From Spizellomyces punctatus DAOM BR117 (Eukaryota; Chytridiomycota; Chytridiomycetes; Spizellomycetales; Spizellomycetaceae), in contig NW_015971546.1 of assembly GCF_000182565.1 (NCBI RefSeq), forward strand, positions 940,614 to 1,004,613: DNA of 64,000 nt. Direction: 5' to 3'. A program made the translations under genes and the position numbers. Below the pieces are notes generated by a model that was not told the origin of the DNA, did no database searches, and saw nothing but the letters and a program-made list of their open reading frames with translations. Below are positions 34,301-45,413 of the stretch, one piece after another. Position 1 is the stretch's first letter. Each line of letters starts with the position of its first letter.

Positions 34301-36149
34301 ATCCAGAGTGGTCTTGTCGTACTTGGTAGCATCATCATCACCCTGTTTCTTGGCATCATGACCACCATCTTTCACAGCGCTCTTGGCCCCCTTGGTAGCA
34401 TCGTCACCCCCCTCCCAAACAAAACATCCATCCACGACCCTCACCGCAATCTCCTCATCCTCAACGACTCCCGGGAACACATCCAGTTCATCTGCAAGTA
34501 ACAACCCCTTGATCCTCCCCAAGGCAACCCTAAAATCGACCAGCGCAACCATTCCCTGCGGCAGAAACATGAGTGGAAACCTCAACTGGCCAAACCACGT
34601 TAACGCCGGAAAGATTTCACTAGCGTCCAAGGGATGCGTCAAGGCATAAATAATAATGGAGAGGGAGGCGGAGAGGATGGGGATGCCGAATGCAATGGCG
34701 AGGACAAGAGAGGAGAGCGTTGCGCGGTGAAGGAGTTGATTGATTTCCTTTTCGCGAACGGAAGATATTTTAGATAGGAACGACTCTTCCCATGCAAAGT
34801 ACTTTATCAGACGAATTCCCGTGAGGATCTCTTGAGTGAGTTTGACGCGGGTGTCTGTAATGGGGGCAATGGTTTTGCGGATGACGGCGAGTTTGCGCAT
34901 GATCCGGGTTTGGAGGGGGGCAACGAGGAGGAGGAGGCCGATGCCTGCAAGTGCCGATGGACCCAGTTGGGTGATAAGCAAGATGGAAATGGTGAGAATT
35001 TGAAGAGGGGCAGTCCACATAACGTGGAGAAACTGAAGAAAAAAGTCGATGCGTTGGGTGTCGGTTGAAACGATGGTCATAACTTTGCCGGGGTTGAAAT
35101 CTTGTCTGGCTGCCGAAGAGAGGCGGAGGGTTTTGCGGTAGATGGCGGCGGTCAGAGCTGCGCGCACTGACATACCTTCGCTGCCAGCTACTTGGAAATA
35201 GTAGTTGTTGAGCAGGGAGCCAATCATTTGGAGAACAAAGAGGCCGATCACGTATCCGAATCTGTGTAAAAGAGATGATTGTTGGCTTCCTGTCCTTTTA
35301 AGCCCCTTTGGCACTACCTTTAACAACACCGAAATCCATTTCCTTGTACGAATGTGACCATAGATGCATCCCCGGAAACACACACGCCCAGATCCAAAGC
35401 AAACCACACAGGAACAAATGCCCCATTTTATTCCAAATACACTCACCCTTCAGCCAACGGTGGGAGTTTGGCCTCTGTCCCATGCTCCCGATTCTCATCA
35501 GCAATAGACTTGCTGGCAGCGACAAACTTTAGAATATATTTGACCATAAAGGGGGAAAAGATTAGGGCAAAGTCGCCAAGGCATTTGGCGATACCGATTG
35601 GAGCAAGTCTCCAGAACCACGCTCTTCTCATTGCCCCTAAGAATGAGATGAGGTGATGATGAATAGATGAACAGAAGAAAACTTTATGCAAGTCCGTACT
35701 GTACACATGGATGAACCCATTCAACACACAAGTAAATGACTCCACTACTCACGCCACAAGCTCGGCTGGATGGACGTTGAAGGTTGTTGAGATGTGATTA
35801 AATCTCCCCGTGAACTTCCATCCATACTCTGTTCCTGATGGCTCCATCCGACCTTTACTAATTCCTCTTTCCAGGCATCATCGAGCAAGCGATGAACATG
35901 CTCTACTTTATAGGTTGGCCCCAATTCCCAGATATCGTTGTGATCGAGAGGGCGTTGCCAACCCACGTAAAAAACGGGATTGAGCCAGGTGTACGAGAGA
36001 CGGCTCCAAAGGGATGCAGTGGATTGAGGGCATGTGTGGGTGTGGCCCCAGTTTTTTGGAAGTTTGCGGCCTTTTTTCAAGGGCGCTGGTGATTCTTGAT
36101 CACTGATATGGATCTTGTCGCTATCCTCCTCTTTTGGTGTCTCGGCCAT
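31373..36149 (-). CDS. ABCC (MRP/YOR1-like) multidrug-type ABC transporter
   Basis: Exons 36149-35753, 35636-35447 and 35261-31373 join in frame (introns 116 and 185 bp) to 1,491 residues, the size of short ABCC proteins without TMD0 (yeast Yor1 is similar). Order: cytosolic N-terminus with the ABCC entry motif LSYTWLNPVFYVGW; TMD1; NBD1 with Walker A GPVGSGKSS, signature LSGGQKQR and Walker B IILLDDPLSAVDAH; a long charged linker rich in D, K and T; TMD2; NBD2 with GRTGSGKST, NLSVGQRQL and ILIMDEATANVD. The non-glutamate residue after NBD1 Walker B is normal for ABCC. It exports organic anions, drugs or conjugates at the plasma membrane or vacuole; the substrate is not readable. Convergent with the SNARE gene, divergent from trehalase. 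Confidence 0.95.
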
Positions 36150-37395
36150 CCTGCTGAATACTAAGGAAATGGAATTATGGGCAGTTCAAGCTCAAGGAGG
36201 AAGGAAAGTCTAAAAAATCAGCAGGACGGGCAAGGAAGAAAACGAAACCAACTAGTGTTTTTGTAAAAGACTGCCGATGGTGCGCAGTCATGTTCGATAT
36301 TTGTCATCATCTGTTGCGCCGTGTTCCAAAACGTCCAAAATTGGGGACAGATAAGAGAAGACAAAAAAGACAAACACACAAGAAAATGACAAACTTACAA
36401 CTGGGCATCCCAAAAGTGCGATTGATCAATAGGTGTGTTCTACATGCAGAATGCATATCTGTGTATGCATATCCATATCTGTGTGTGTGCTGCAAAGTGT
36501 TATGCATGCAAGTACCGTTGAAAGGTGAAAGTGTTCCAAAAGTGTGAAACACGTGACAAGTGTGAAATTCCTTCCCCTCCTTCTTCTTCTTGAAGAGTCC
36601 GCTTGGAGACCAGTTGGAAATCCCCTTCATTCACTGCTGCTCATGTCAATAAAAAGCATTCCAAATGACATACAAAAAACAAAATGGAAAGCAGCTCTTT
36701 CATTTCACACACTCGCAATACCAGTATCAGCTGTCATTGCACATTGGAAATTCCACATGGATGAACCTATATGAATAGCAATCATCAACGGCCATCAGAT
36801 GATCAACTTGTCTGAATGGGGCATCCCACATTCTTACGCATTTTTTGCTCCTTGTTGCTTATCTATGCAAATGCAAAAACTGTGCATAGCTTTTACGGAT
36901 CTGCCCTTCCATCACACGACGTTGGTGGATTGCATCATCACATTCCAATCATACTCTATTGCATTCCATCCAGACATCAACAATGCGCATCATTCAACCC
37001 TCTTGAACTTTCTCTCATCATCACCAAACACATTTCATCTTGCTTCTTTTCCATTTAGTTTTACGTGATTATTGCACGCAGGCACATTTCGTATCGTTCA
37101 CGACGATATTCTCTCGTAAGGTATGGTTTCATTGAAATTGGTAAAAATAGTCCTCGGAACGGCTCAAGAAGTGACTGTGTGTCTTTTCCTCCAATAGGAT
37201 TTTAAAGACTCAGTGAGTGTGTGAGTCGTTGACAGGAAATACGCACGCACACATTGCCATCTCCCTCTCTCCCCCATCTCGCTTACGGGAAATAACAACT
37301 TCTTATTTTGATAAAAGACGGACACAGACGCTCAACACAGTTCAACAGCTAGAACACTTCCCACAGACGATAGTAAGCGTAAAAAGATATTCGAC
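36150..37395. promoter_or_regulatory. Divergent intergenic region, ABC transporter / trehalase
   Basis: This 1.25-kb spacer between two divergent start codons should contain both promoters. GT-rich sequence (GTGTGTGTGC-type) lies near 36480, and several pyrimidine-rich tracts (near 37260-37280) precede the trehalase start. No gene, tRNA or certain factor-binding site was seen. Confidence 0.4.
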
Positions 37396-40300
37396 ATGGT
37401 CCCGCCTAGTCCAGTCTCCACTGGCGAGCATTCCCTTCCTGTCGCATCCGTCACCACAGTTCACGTAGAACCCCGTATCGATCCTTCCTCTACCAGAAGG
37501 CAGAGACTCTTGCAAGACCCCCCTAAACGTCAGGAAAATATTCACATTGAAGAGGAACTCCATTATGAGGATCGGGATCACAGATTCGCGCATGGTCATG
37601 GGGAGAGCCCCGATACTTTTACTCTCCAGAGAAACAGAACCCTTTCCATTGTATGCTTGAGTGTTTTGCGTTTGACTAGTAATGTCTAGATACTTATTTC
37701 ATGGAAAGTCCCATACAAATCTCTTTGCAGAGGCTGAAAAGCCCAGGACACTCGGAGACGATCGCGCGTTTAGACGGAGACGACGCGGTTCGCATGATGA
37801 AAAAGTGGTTGGAAAGGCGAGAAAGTTTTTGATTGATGTGGAAGAGACTCAGCGTAAGTGTTTTATACTCCTTGCGAGAGTGACAGTGAGCGAGCGAGCA
37901 AGGTGGTGGCAGGTGATGGCGAGCGAGCTAGGAAACAGCGTGAAAGAGCCCGCTAAACTCTCGCGCTTGGTACCCGCCCAGCGACAAAAAGAAGGAGACA
38001 CGAGTGAGCACAGTTAGAGGCACCACAACAAACGCATCCGCCCTACAAACAGAGCCTGGACATGGCTGTCGCCATATACATGCACTTACTTTTAAACAAA
38101 CAAGAGTGTGCTGGATCAACCTGTCTTTCATAATTGTGCACTGTTTAACCGCACGTCAACCTCAGGGCTCATTCTCGCCCAAGAAGACACGGACGGAGAC
38201 TTTCAAATTACGGTTCAAGACACTGGCCCCAAATCCTTTCACCTTGGCACAGCGAACTCTAGCGGATTCCGCAAGTACGAGATCCGTGGAACGTATATGC
38301 TCTCAAACCTCTTGCAGGAACTGGCACTTGCGACGGATTATGGAAGGAAATTTATCGTCTTGGATGAGGATCGGTTGAATGAGAATCCGTTGGATCGGCT
38401 GAGTCGGTTGATAAAGTACCATTTCTGGGACGGTTTGACACGGCGGATTGATGCTGAAGGTAAATCGCAAAGGCAAAATACCGATGCATATCTTTTGATG
38501 CGCAGGTGTTGTTTTCACGCATGGATATGGGTGCTGATTTTAGATTCCTTGAATTGTTGACAGGTCTCGAAATCATTTGCAACGACCCAAAGAATCGTTC
38601 ACAGGACCAGAGACCACGCGTCTATGTCCCCTACCACGACGACCTGGCCATGGAATACTACACGCAGGTCGCAGCATCCCGCCCCCACCTGAACCTCGAC
38701 ATTGTTCGCCTCCCAGAAATCATTTCTCCGCGGTACGTTAAATCCTTAAACCAGCACCCCGGCATTCTCTCCCTGGGACTGCGCAAAACGGTTGACCCGC
38801 GCAGTGGTAAAACCCAAATTCGTGGGACGCCCTTTGTGGTTCCAGGCGGACGGTTTAATGAGATGTATGGCTGGGACAGTTACTTTGAAGCGCTGGGACT
38901 CTTGGTGGACGGCCGTATTGAATTGGCGCGAGGAATGGTGGAAAACTTTAATTACGAGATTGAGCACTATGGCAAGATTCTCAATGCCAACCGATCGTAT
39001 TACCTGACGCGCTCCCAACCCCCGTTCTTGACGGACATGATTGCCGAGGTTGCGAAGCGCTTACCTGAAAAGGGATGGACACCTCCTGAACTCAAGGTAT
39101 GGCTCGCGCAAGGTTATCGCGCGGCCATCAAGGAACTCTTGAGTGTATGGATGGCCAGTCCGCGGTTGGACCCTGTGGTTGGTTTATGCAAGTTCCATCC
39201 TGAAGGCATCGGCATGCCCCCTGAAACGGAGGCATCGCACTTTAACCATATTTTGGAACCGTATGCGGAAAAGGCGGGCGTGTCATTGGAAGAGTACATG
39301 CGTATGTATAATGAGGATATTATTCAGGAACCGGAGCTGGATTTGTATTTTGTGCATGATCGGGCTGGTATGTGCGGCGCTTTTTCTTTTCTTTTTTTTT
39401 TTCTTGATGGTTGTGTGACTGTAGCATTGTTTATTTTAATGATGAATAGTACGTGAGAGTGGGCACGATACCACATACCGGTTTGAAAAACGCTGTGCCA
39501 ATCTGGCGACGATCGACCTCAACAGTCTGGTATACAAATACCAGATCGATCTTGCACATGTGATCCAGGACGATTTCGGAGGCCAGTTCAAACTCCGTGT
39601 GCGACGCGGTCCCGATAATGTCTTTTTGAACGGGTTCTTGTCGTGGGTTGAGAATTTACGGGCCAAGGGTGTGGACGGGTCGATTGGTAACAATGGTGGA
39701 TGGGAGACGGGGTGGGCAAAGGGTATCATGGTCTGTGATGATGAGATGGACGCCGAGTACCGGCAGTGGGTCCAAGATGGGAGTGTTCCGCACCCTACCT
39801 CTGAGACGGACAGCGAAGTTCCGACCTACACCCTCCCCCCCGACGCACCGTACTTTTACGTTACGTTTACACCCCGCCTTTTTTCGCTCCTCTCTCGTCG
39901 GATGCACACCTTGATTGACACGTACCTCTGGAACCCGACGCAGAGCCTCTACTACGACTGGGACTGCGCTACGATGGAGCAATCCGTTTATGAAACTGTA
40001 ACCTGTCTCTGGGCCCTCTGGGCCGGATGTGCCTCCGAAGCCCAAGCCAACGCCATGGTTCCGCGCGCACTCGAACTTTTTGAAGTCTTTGGCGGACTTG
40101 TCTCTGGTACGGAAGAATCCCGTGGCCGTATTGGACTGGACCGTCCGAACCGACAATGGGATTACCCTTACGGATGGGCCCCGCATCAAATCCTTGCCTG
40201 GCCGGGTCTTGTTCGTTATGGTTTTACGACTGAAGCTCGCCGTGTAGCGTACCGGTGGATGTACACCATTACGAAATCCTTTGTTGATTTCAATGGTGTC

Positions 40301-40603
40301 GTTCCGGAGAAATTTGATGTGGTGCATTTGACGCATAAAGTGAATGTTGAGTATGGGAATGTGGGTGCTGATTTCAGGTTTGTGGTTCGGGAGGGGTTTG
40401 GGTGGATGAACGCTAGTTTTCAGGTTTGTATTTTTTATTTCGTGGTGTCCTCATTTTATCGTCACGTTGATGGTTTTTGTTAACTGTTGCTTTTGTAGTT
40501 GGGTCTATCGTACCTTACGAAAAATATGCGGCGCGCGTTGGGAACTTTGACGCCTCCTGAGCAGATGTTTGGACAGGCTGTTATTGGCTTGGGTGTTGGG
40601 TAG
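37396..40603 (+). CDS. Neutral (cytosolic, regulated) trehalase
   Basis: Six exons (37396-37650, 37733-37853, 38166-38459, 38564-39367, 39450-40423, 40499-40603) give 850 residues in frame. It hydrolyses trehalose to two glucose in the cytosol during stress recovery and germination. N-terminal regulatory part: PKA-type site RRRRGS (Ser about 105), then the EF-like calcium loop [15 protein letters not shown]37 signatures are [15 protein letters not shown] and [12 protein letters not shown], followed by the glycine-rich [18 protein letters not shown]. There is no signal peptide, as expected for NTH-type. A stretch after [13 protein letters not shown] is roughly 75 residues longer than yeast Nth1 as I recall it. 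PKA and 14-3-3/calcium control is known for the family and fits the visible sites. The exon-2 acceptor is chosen by frame. Confidence 0.95.
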
Positions 40604-41340
40604 AATATGAGATTATGACATGGGACTCTCGTTGCATGTGGATTGGTGTGGGCGAGTTTTCTTTCTGTGTGTTTTAGAATGTCTACGATGGAGAGGCTTT
40701 CTTTCTTTGAAACTTTTGTGAAAGTGAGAGTTTACTGCTTGAACAGTGCCTTAGGGGTGCACCACTGCACTACGGTCGTTTCTCGAAAGGGCAATGGGTA
40801 CATGTATGCCATACATTTTCACACACGATTAGGACAATGAGAGCGATGGGTAGATCCTAGTCCAAATGAACGAAAATATTTCACAACTCCAACTCTAACC
40901 CTTTTATATGATGGATTTGGCGTTGGAAAGAGATGTTGTGTCAAACGAGAAGTTGTAAATCGATCGTTCAAGTCCAACTATGCTGAACGGTTCTTCATAA
41001 CCTTGTCATGCAGATAAGGACAGATACATCTACAGGTTTAGATGATCCGTATTGGTTGCTCAGCTCATCACCTGTGAACGAATTGGTGTATATTGCACAT
41101 GTCTGGTTGGACAGCGTCTTTTGTTGACAGTCCAGGATCCAAGGTTGTCTATCTTTTCCATAGGCCATTCGTGGAATGCCAGAATACATCATAACCATAA
41201 AAAAAAAACGAACATATCGAAAAGAATCACACAGCGAATGTACAGATTAAACAAAAACATAGCATACAAAGCAAATAAATCGTTCACTCACATATCGAAA
41301 AAGTATTCCAACTTTTTTTACAATCCCACGAGTGTTTTGA
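40604..41340. other. Convergent intergenic region
   Basis: Between the trehalase stop and the small minus-strand ORF. Only frames under 130 codons without domains were seen. An A-run near 41200 and A-rich sequence follow. Nothing further is recognised. Confidence 0.45.
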
Positions 41341-41799
41341 TCAACAAACACCCACTACCCAAACACACGCATCACCATATACCCTCCCTGGACGCGGCGA
41401 ATACGAACCGTACGTCCTTGTGGTAATATGACTCGTCGGAGGAGTATCCGATACCCTCCCACTCGATTTGAGTCTCGACAATTTGAACCTAGAGGCCCAC
41501 AAAACGAGACAGCAAACATTTTACTCCCTCTCTTCCATTGGAAAAGCATCTTCTCTAACAAACACTTACCTCCACCCCTGTCGCTGCGTATACGGCGGGG
41601 GAGGAACGTATCTTGGTGGCGGATCATCGTATTCCGTGCGCGGTGTGTACGGTGGGAGAGGTTGCGATGATTGGGTGGTTGAGATGGATGTGGAAGGGGT
41701 ATGAGGAGGTGTTGAGACGAGGCGGCGAAGGACCGTACGACTGAGCGTTGCCATTGAGGTTCCGAGTTCGGTGTAGAGGGATTCGGATATGAGGGCCAT
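41341..41799 (-). CDS. Small proline-rich PPxY protein (tentative)
   Basis: Exon 41799-41570 encodes 76 residues ending in a proline-rich stretch with two PPxY motifs (DDPPPRY and PPPPY). Such motifs bind WW domains, for example of Rsp5/Nedd4 ubiquitin ligases. A GTAAGT donor follows, and a good acceptor at about 41489 opens a second exon. Keeping phase gives 125 residues ending at 41341. However, another frame of the second exon (with VETQIEWEGIGYSSDESYY) looks more protein-like, so the join or the first exon may be wrong. No other domain is present. Confidence 0.4.
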
Positions 41800-42802
41800 T
41801 TTTTTGTATGTGTATATGTATGGGGAGGTTTTTGTCTTTATGATTTTATATTCCTGTTGCTTGCTTGTTCAAAAGGCTTGCTTGAAAAAAGAAGCTGAAC
41901 TTGTAAACAGTCTCCCCAACCTCTACAAAAAAAAACACACATCCAGAAACAACAATAACAACAAAGGGAACACACACATCACGACACCCTCTCTCTGGAG
42001 GGACCCTCCTTTTACCACCAACCCATGCTGCTGCTTGTACAAAACTGAAAGGAAAACGTACCACACATTGCACACTGGCACACTTTTGCACACATAATAA
42101 CACCCTCACAAGATCATTACATAACACGCGATACAACACGTGAGGTGGGGGTGTGTGATGTGTTATTTGTTTAATTAATAGGGTTTCTTCCATTTTGTTT
42201 TCTTGTGTTTTTATTTGGGTTTTTCTTTGTATTTTGACTTTAACAGCAGCCAGTTTTGGGGGAATTCTGTTCTGTAGTTGGTTTTATGGTTGTTTTGTTT
42301 TAGAGTATTGTTTAATATGGCTGGTATTTGGCTCACCCAACCTAGTAAAGCAGCAGGTGGAGAATGGGCTTTTGATACAGATATGGTGGGATGTTGCATT
42401 TCTCGTTTTTTTTTGATTGTTTTCGCATGTCCATTTGTGGGTCTTGGTTGTGGTTTCTTGGAATATTGCCTTGTTTCTCATCGTCCGTATGTGTGTTGCT
42501 TCGGGCGTGTTGGCACGTCGTATCCTAACATGACATGGGATCAGATGGCACCTGTGACGTGATCCATCATGCCAAACACAACGACAAGACCTTTATATTT
42601 CTAGATTCAAACACATCATGAGGCTGTCAAACGTCCGATTTTCGAGAAATTTAATCAAGCATAGTGAGAACCAGGCATATTAAAAAGTCAACAGAAGCGC
42701 ATAATGGCCTATAAATGGCTAACTAGCTAACAACAATCTATATCAATACTATCAAAATATGTCGTGACGATTATCCAACGAGTCATAGTGTCTCTGCAGC
42801 TT
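41800..42802. other. No recognisable gene
   Basis: AT-rich intergenic DNA with A-runs (41930-41960) and T-runs (42180-42420). Frames up to about 115 codons translate low-complexity sequence. It should include the promoter of the minus-strand PPxY ORF near its left edge. Confidence 0.5.
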
Positions 42803-44578
42803 CTATTCATCAATGGTGGATTGAAAAGAAGCTTTTCGTGTCAATGCACTTGACCCTACTACCAATGCTTGAGAAGGAGGTACCGAAGCCACAACACTCC
42901 CACGTCGACTTATCCTCTCTTGCTCTTGCCATGCCTCTATAAGCTGTTTACGGAGATTCCTTACTTCTTGTCTGAGTCGCTCACATTCTTCTGCACCTTC
43001 GATAGATCGCAAGCGGGCGTTTTCTTCTCGTAACTCTTCGATTTCCGCTTTCGAGCGTTCTAATTCGCGACGGAGAGTTTTGAGTTCGGCGGCTAGGGAT
43101 GCTGGATGGTTCGTTGGTGTCGATGGACGGTAGGGAGAGGACGAAGAAGAGGATACGTAATATTGCTGTACGACCGAGGAAGATAGAGACGAAACGATTT
43201 CCTCGCCGTCACCTGCAATCACGGTTGGGATCACCTCGTACTCTTTGACCATATTGTCAGATCCAAATGGGTCGAATCCGCTGGCTGCAAACAGCCGGTC
43301 ATTGACAACAAAAATGGAGGAAATGGGACCACCGGTATCTGGAGATCGGTACGTTCTCACGAGATGCCCGGTATTGGCATCCCATTCGCGAACACGTTGA
43401 TCCCATCCTCCTGCAAATACCCTTCCGCCATCGACGAACACAGACAAGAGCCCACATTCGCCCCCGTACGCTCGAATGGCTTCACCAGTCGTGACGTCCC
43501 ACTCGCGCACCGTTCGATCTTCTGACGCAGAAAACAGTCGAGGACCTTGGACAAAGATGCCCGTGACACGATGGGCATGACCTTGATACGTCCGAGCAGG
43601 TGAACATGTTTTTGCACCTTTTGATACAGACGTCGCTGGGCCGGCCTCCCACTCCCGAATCGTTCGATCTTCGCCGGCGGTATACAACTTTTCCCCCGCG
43701 ACAAAAACACTCAGAACCGGTGCATTGTGCCCCACGTACGTGCGCACTAGCTTTCCAGTCCCTAAATCCCATTCTCCGACATACGGCGTCTCACCTTGTC
43801 CGCTCCATCCAACCCACGATGCCGCTGCTCCAGCAGCAACATAGGCTACTCCAGTCAATTTTTGGATGGACGACTGGGCTTGAACCGGTAGTTCTACTCC
43901 TTGTGGTTGTCCCCCACACCCCACAAAACATCGGTCCAAAGTAACAAATAATGCATTCACACAAAGCCCCACCTCAATCTTTTTTAGAAATGCACCTGTG
44001 ACCGTATCCCATTCCCGAATACACCCATCTGCCGAGCCGCTGTAGAGTCTTGGCGGAGTGTGTTGGACAAAGAGGGCGAGGACAGGGGATGTGTGCCCAG
44101 AGTAGGTACGAGTGCAGGCGCATGTCGTTAAGGAAAACTCTTTTATGGTGTGGTCATGACTGGCGGTGAAAAGGCGGGTCCCCTATTTACCAGAACCGGC
44201 GGCCGTTAGTCCTTGTGCCATAAGTGATTCCAAAAAGTTAGAAACCCAAACCTGCACGAATATGGCGTTAATGTGACTGGAATGTCCTTGAAAGACCCGC
44301 ACCGGATGCTGCACAGGGTCCATTACGGGCAGATGATGGGAAGAGTCTGGTGGTGCCATAAGTGATTCCAAAAAGTTAGAAACCCAAACCTGCACGAATA
44401 TGGCGTTAATGTGACTGGAATGTCCTTGAAAGACCCGCACCGGATGCTGCACAGGGTCCATTACGGGCAGATGATGGGAAGAGTCTGGTGGCGAGCCCAA
44501 AAACCAAGTTCTGCAATCGCTCTTGTCATTTAACCTTTCACGGATGGATGGCACAGTCAAGCAGTGCTGAGTAAGCAT
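42803..44578 (-). CDS. WD40-repeat protein with C-terminal coiled coil
   Basis: Exon 1 starts at an ATG at 44578; exon 2 is 44182-42803 behind a TAATAG-type acceptor. The frame continues upstream of 43972 as GSADGCIREWDTVTG, so the real protein is longer than the last open ATG frame. About seven WD units are visible, for example FTASHDHTIKEF, SGSADGCIREWD, AGEDRTIREWE, SASEDRTVREWD and GGWDQRVREWD, enough for one propeller. A serine-rich linker and a coiled coil (about 60 residues, LAAELKTLRRELERSKAEIE onward) follow. Similar repeat texture occurs in F-box/WD and chytrid WD proteins of unknown role. The 3' end of exon 1 lies in a 138-bp tandem duplication, so the product may carry one or two copies of that exon end. 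Confidence 0.85.
44215..44490 (-). repeat. 138-bp tandem duplication spanning an exon-intron boundary
   Basis: 44215-44352 and 44353-44490 are essentially identical. Each copy holds the last ~100 bp of WD40 exon 1 (ending ...GHSSHINAIFVQ), the GTTTGG donor (44389/44388 and 44251/44250) and the first ~35 bp of the intron. 138 is a multiple of three and the copy boundary is open, so reading through the first donor inserts 46 residues in frame. It may be polymorphic or an assembly artefact. Confidence 0.85.
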
Positions 44579-44622
44579 TGAATCTCAAGATGATGTCCTT
44601 CGAAAGACAACGAAGAGCATGG

Positions 44623-45373
44623 TCAACTTTTTGAGATTTGGGAAGCCCTCCGCTGCGTTGGGACAGTATCAGCAACAAGTTACAGCCCCCGTAGACTCTT
44701 CTCGCGAAATCTCATTGACTGGTAAAGGTTAGAATGTTAATGGACTTATTGCTGTATCAGGACGATGAGCGAATATTCTTTGAGGAGACTACAAATGGAC
44801 AGAAAGCTGTGCAATCACATGTTATGAAGCACCATATTAGCAGACGAATGGCTTTGTCTTTTAGGAATCCATATCCCTCTGCATGTGCAATTGACGTTTG
44901 CGTACGCCCTGTTCGTTGCATAAACTTTTGTTCAAGTATCCATTAATAGCCAACCCATATGGAAGGGTTTTAGCTTTTTGCTATAAATAGCATGAATGAC
45001 AAAAGATCTGCGTACTGTTTCGAGAACAATGTTTGCGGTCTTGAGGATAACGATCGAAAGGCACAAATAGCCTTCAAGTCAAAGTCATTTTGTCGCACTG
45101 CTAAATATTCGGGAATGGATCAATTTAGGAGAACCCCTCGGAATACAATGTCCGATGGAACCCTTAATGTTTTCCTCAATAAATGATGGAGAAACTTTGT
45201 TTATGATGGCGGCTGTAAACAACAAGACTAAAAGACCTGGTATTTATGCATTTCGGACGGAAGTGACAGCTTCTACCAATTTGCACCGCCTGTTAACTTT
45301 GCACGACCAGGCGGTGACAGCCGTTTGGCGATACTTTAAAAGCTCTTTTTTCTTTAATTGCCCATGCTACTAA
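44623..45373 (+). CDS. Probable small gene, exons unresolved
   Basis: A coding-looking first exon starts at an ATG at about 44623 (MVNFLRFGKPSAALGQY) and ends at a GTAAAG donor near 44717. A clear exon-like stretch lies at about 45071-45373 behind a CAAATAG acceptor. It contains FVALLNIREWINLGEPLG, GETLFMMAAVNNKTKRPG and NLHRLLTLHDQAVTAVW, then a stop. Sequence between them reads partly in several frames and I could not connect it without a stop. It starts only ~45 bp from the divergent WD40 start codon. No family was recognised. Confidence 0.4.
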
Positions 45374-45413
45374 GTATCTGCAAGAGGTGCGCGCACTCTT
45401 AATTGCCATTGAA

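Noticed and set aside
33899-34501. 200-codon plus-strand ORF inside the ABC transporter
   Set aside because: Antisense shadow of the NBD1-linker region; its hydrophobic look comes from the complement of an acidic, lysine-rich linker.
35298-35532. ORFs on both strands around 35.3-35.5 kb
   Set aside because: They fall in the 185-bp intron 2 of the ABC transporter and in antisense shadow; splice signals remove this segment.
39656-40336. 226-codon minus-strand ORF inside the trehalase gene
   Set aside because: Antisense to a well-supported catalytic exon with no motif of its own.
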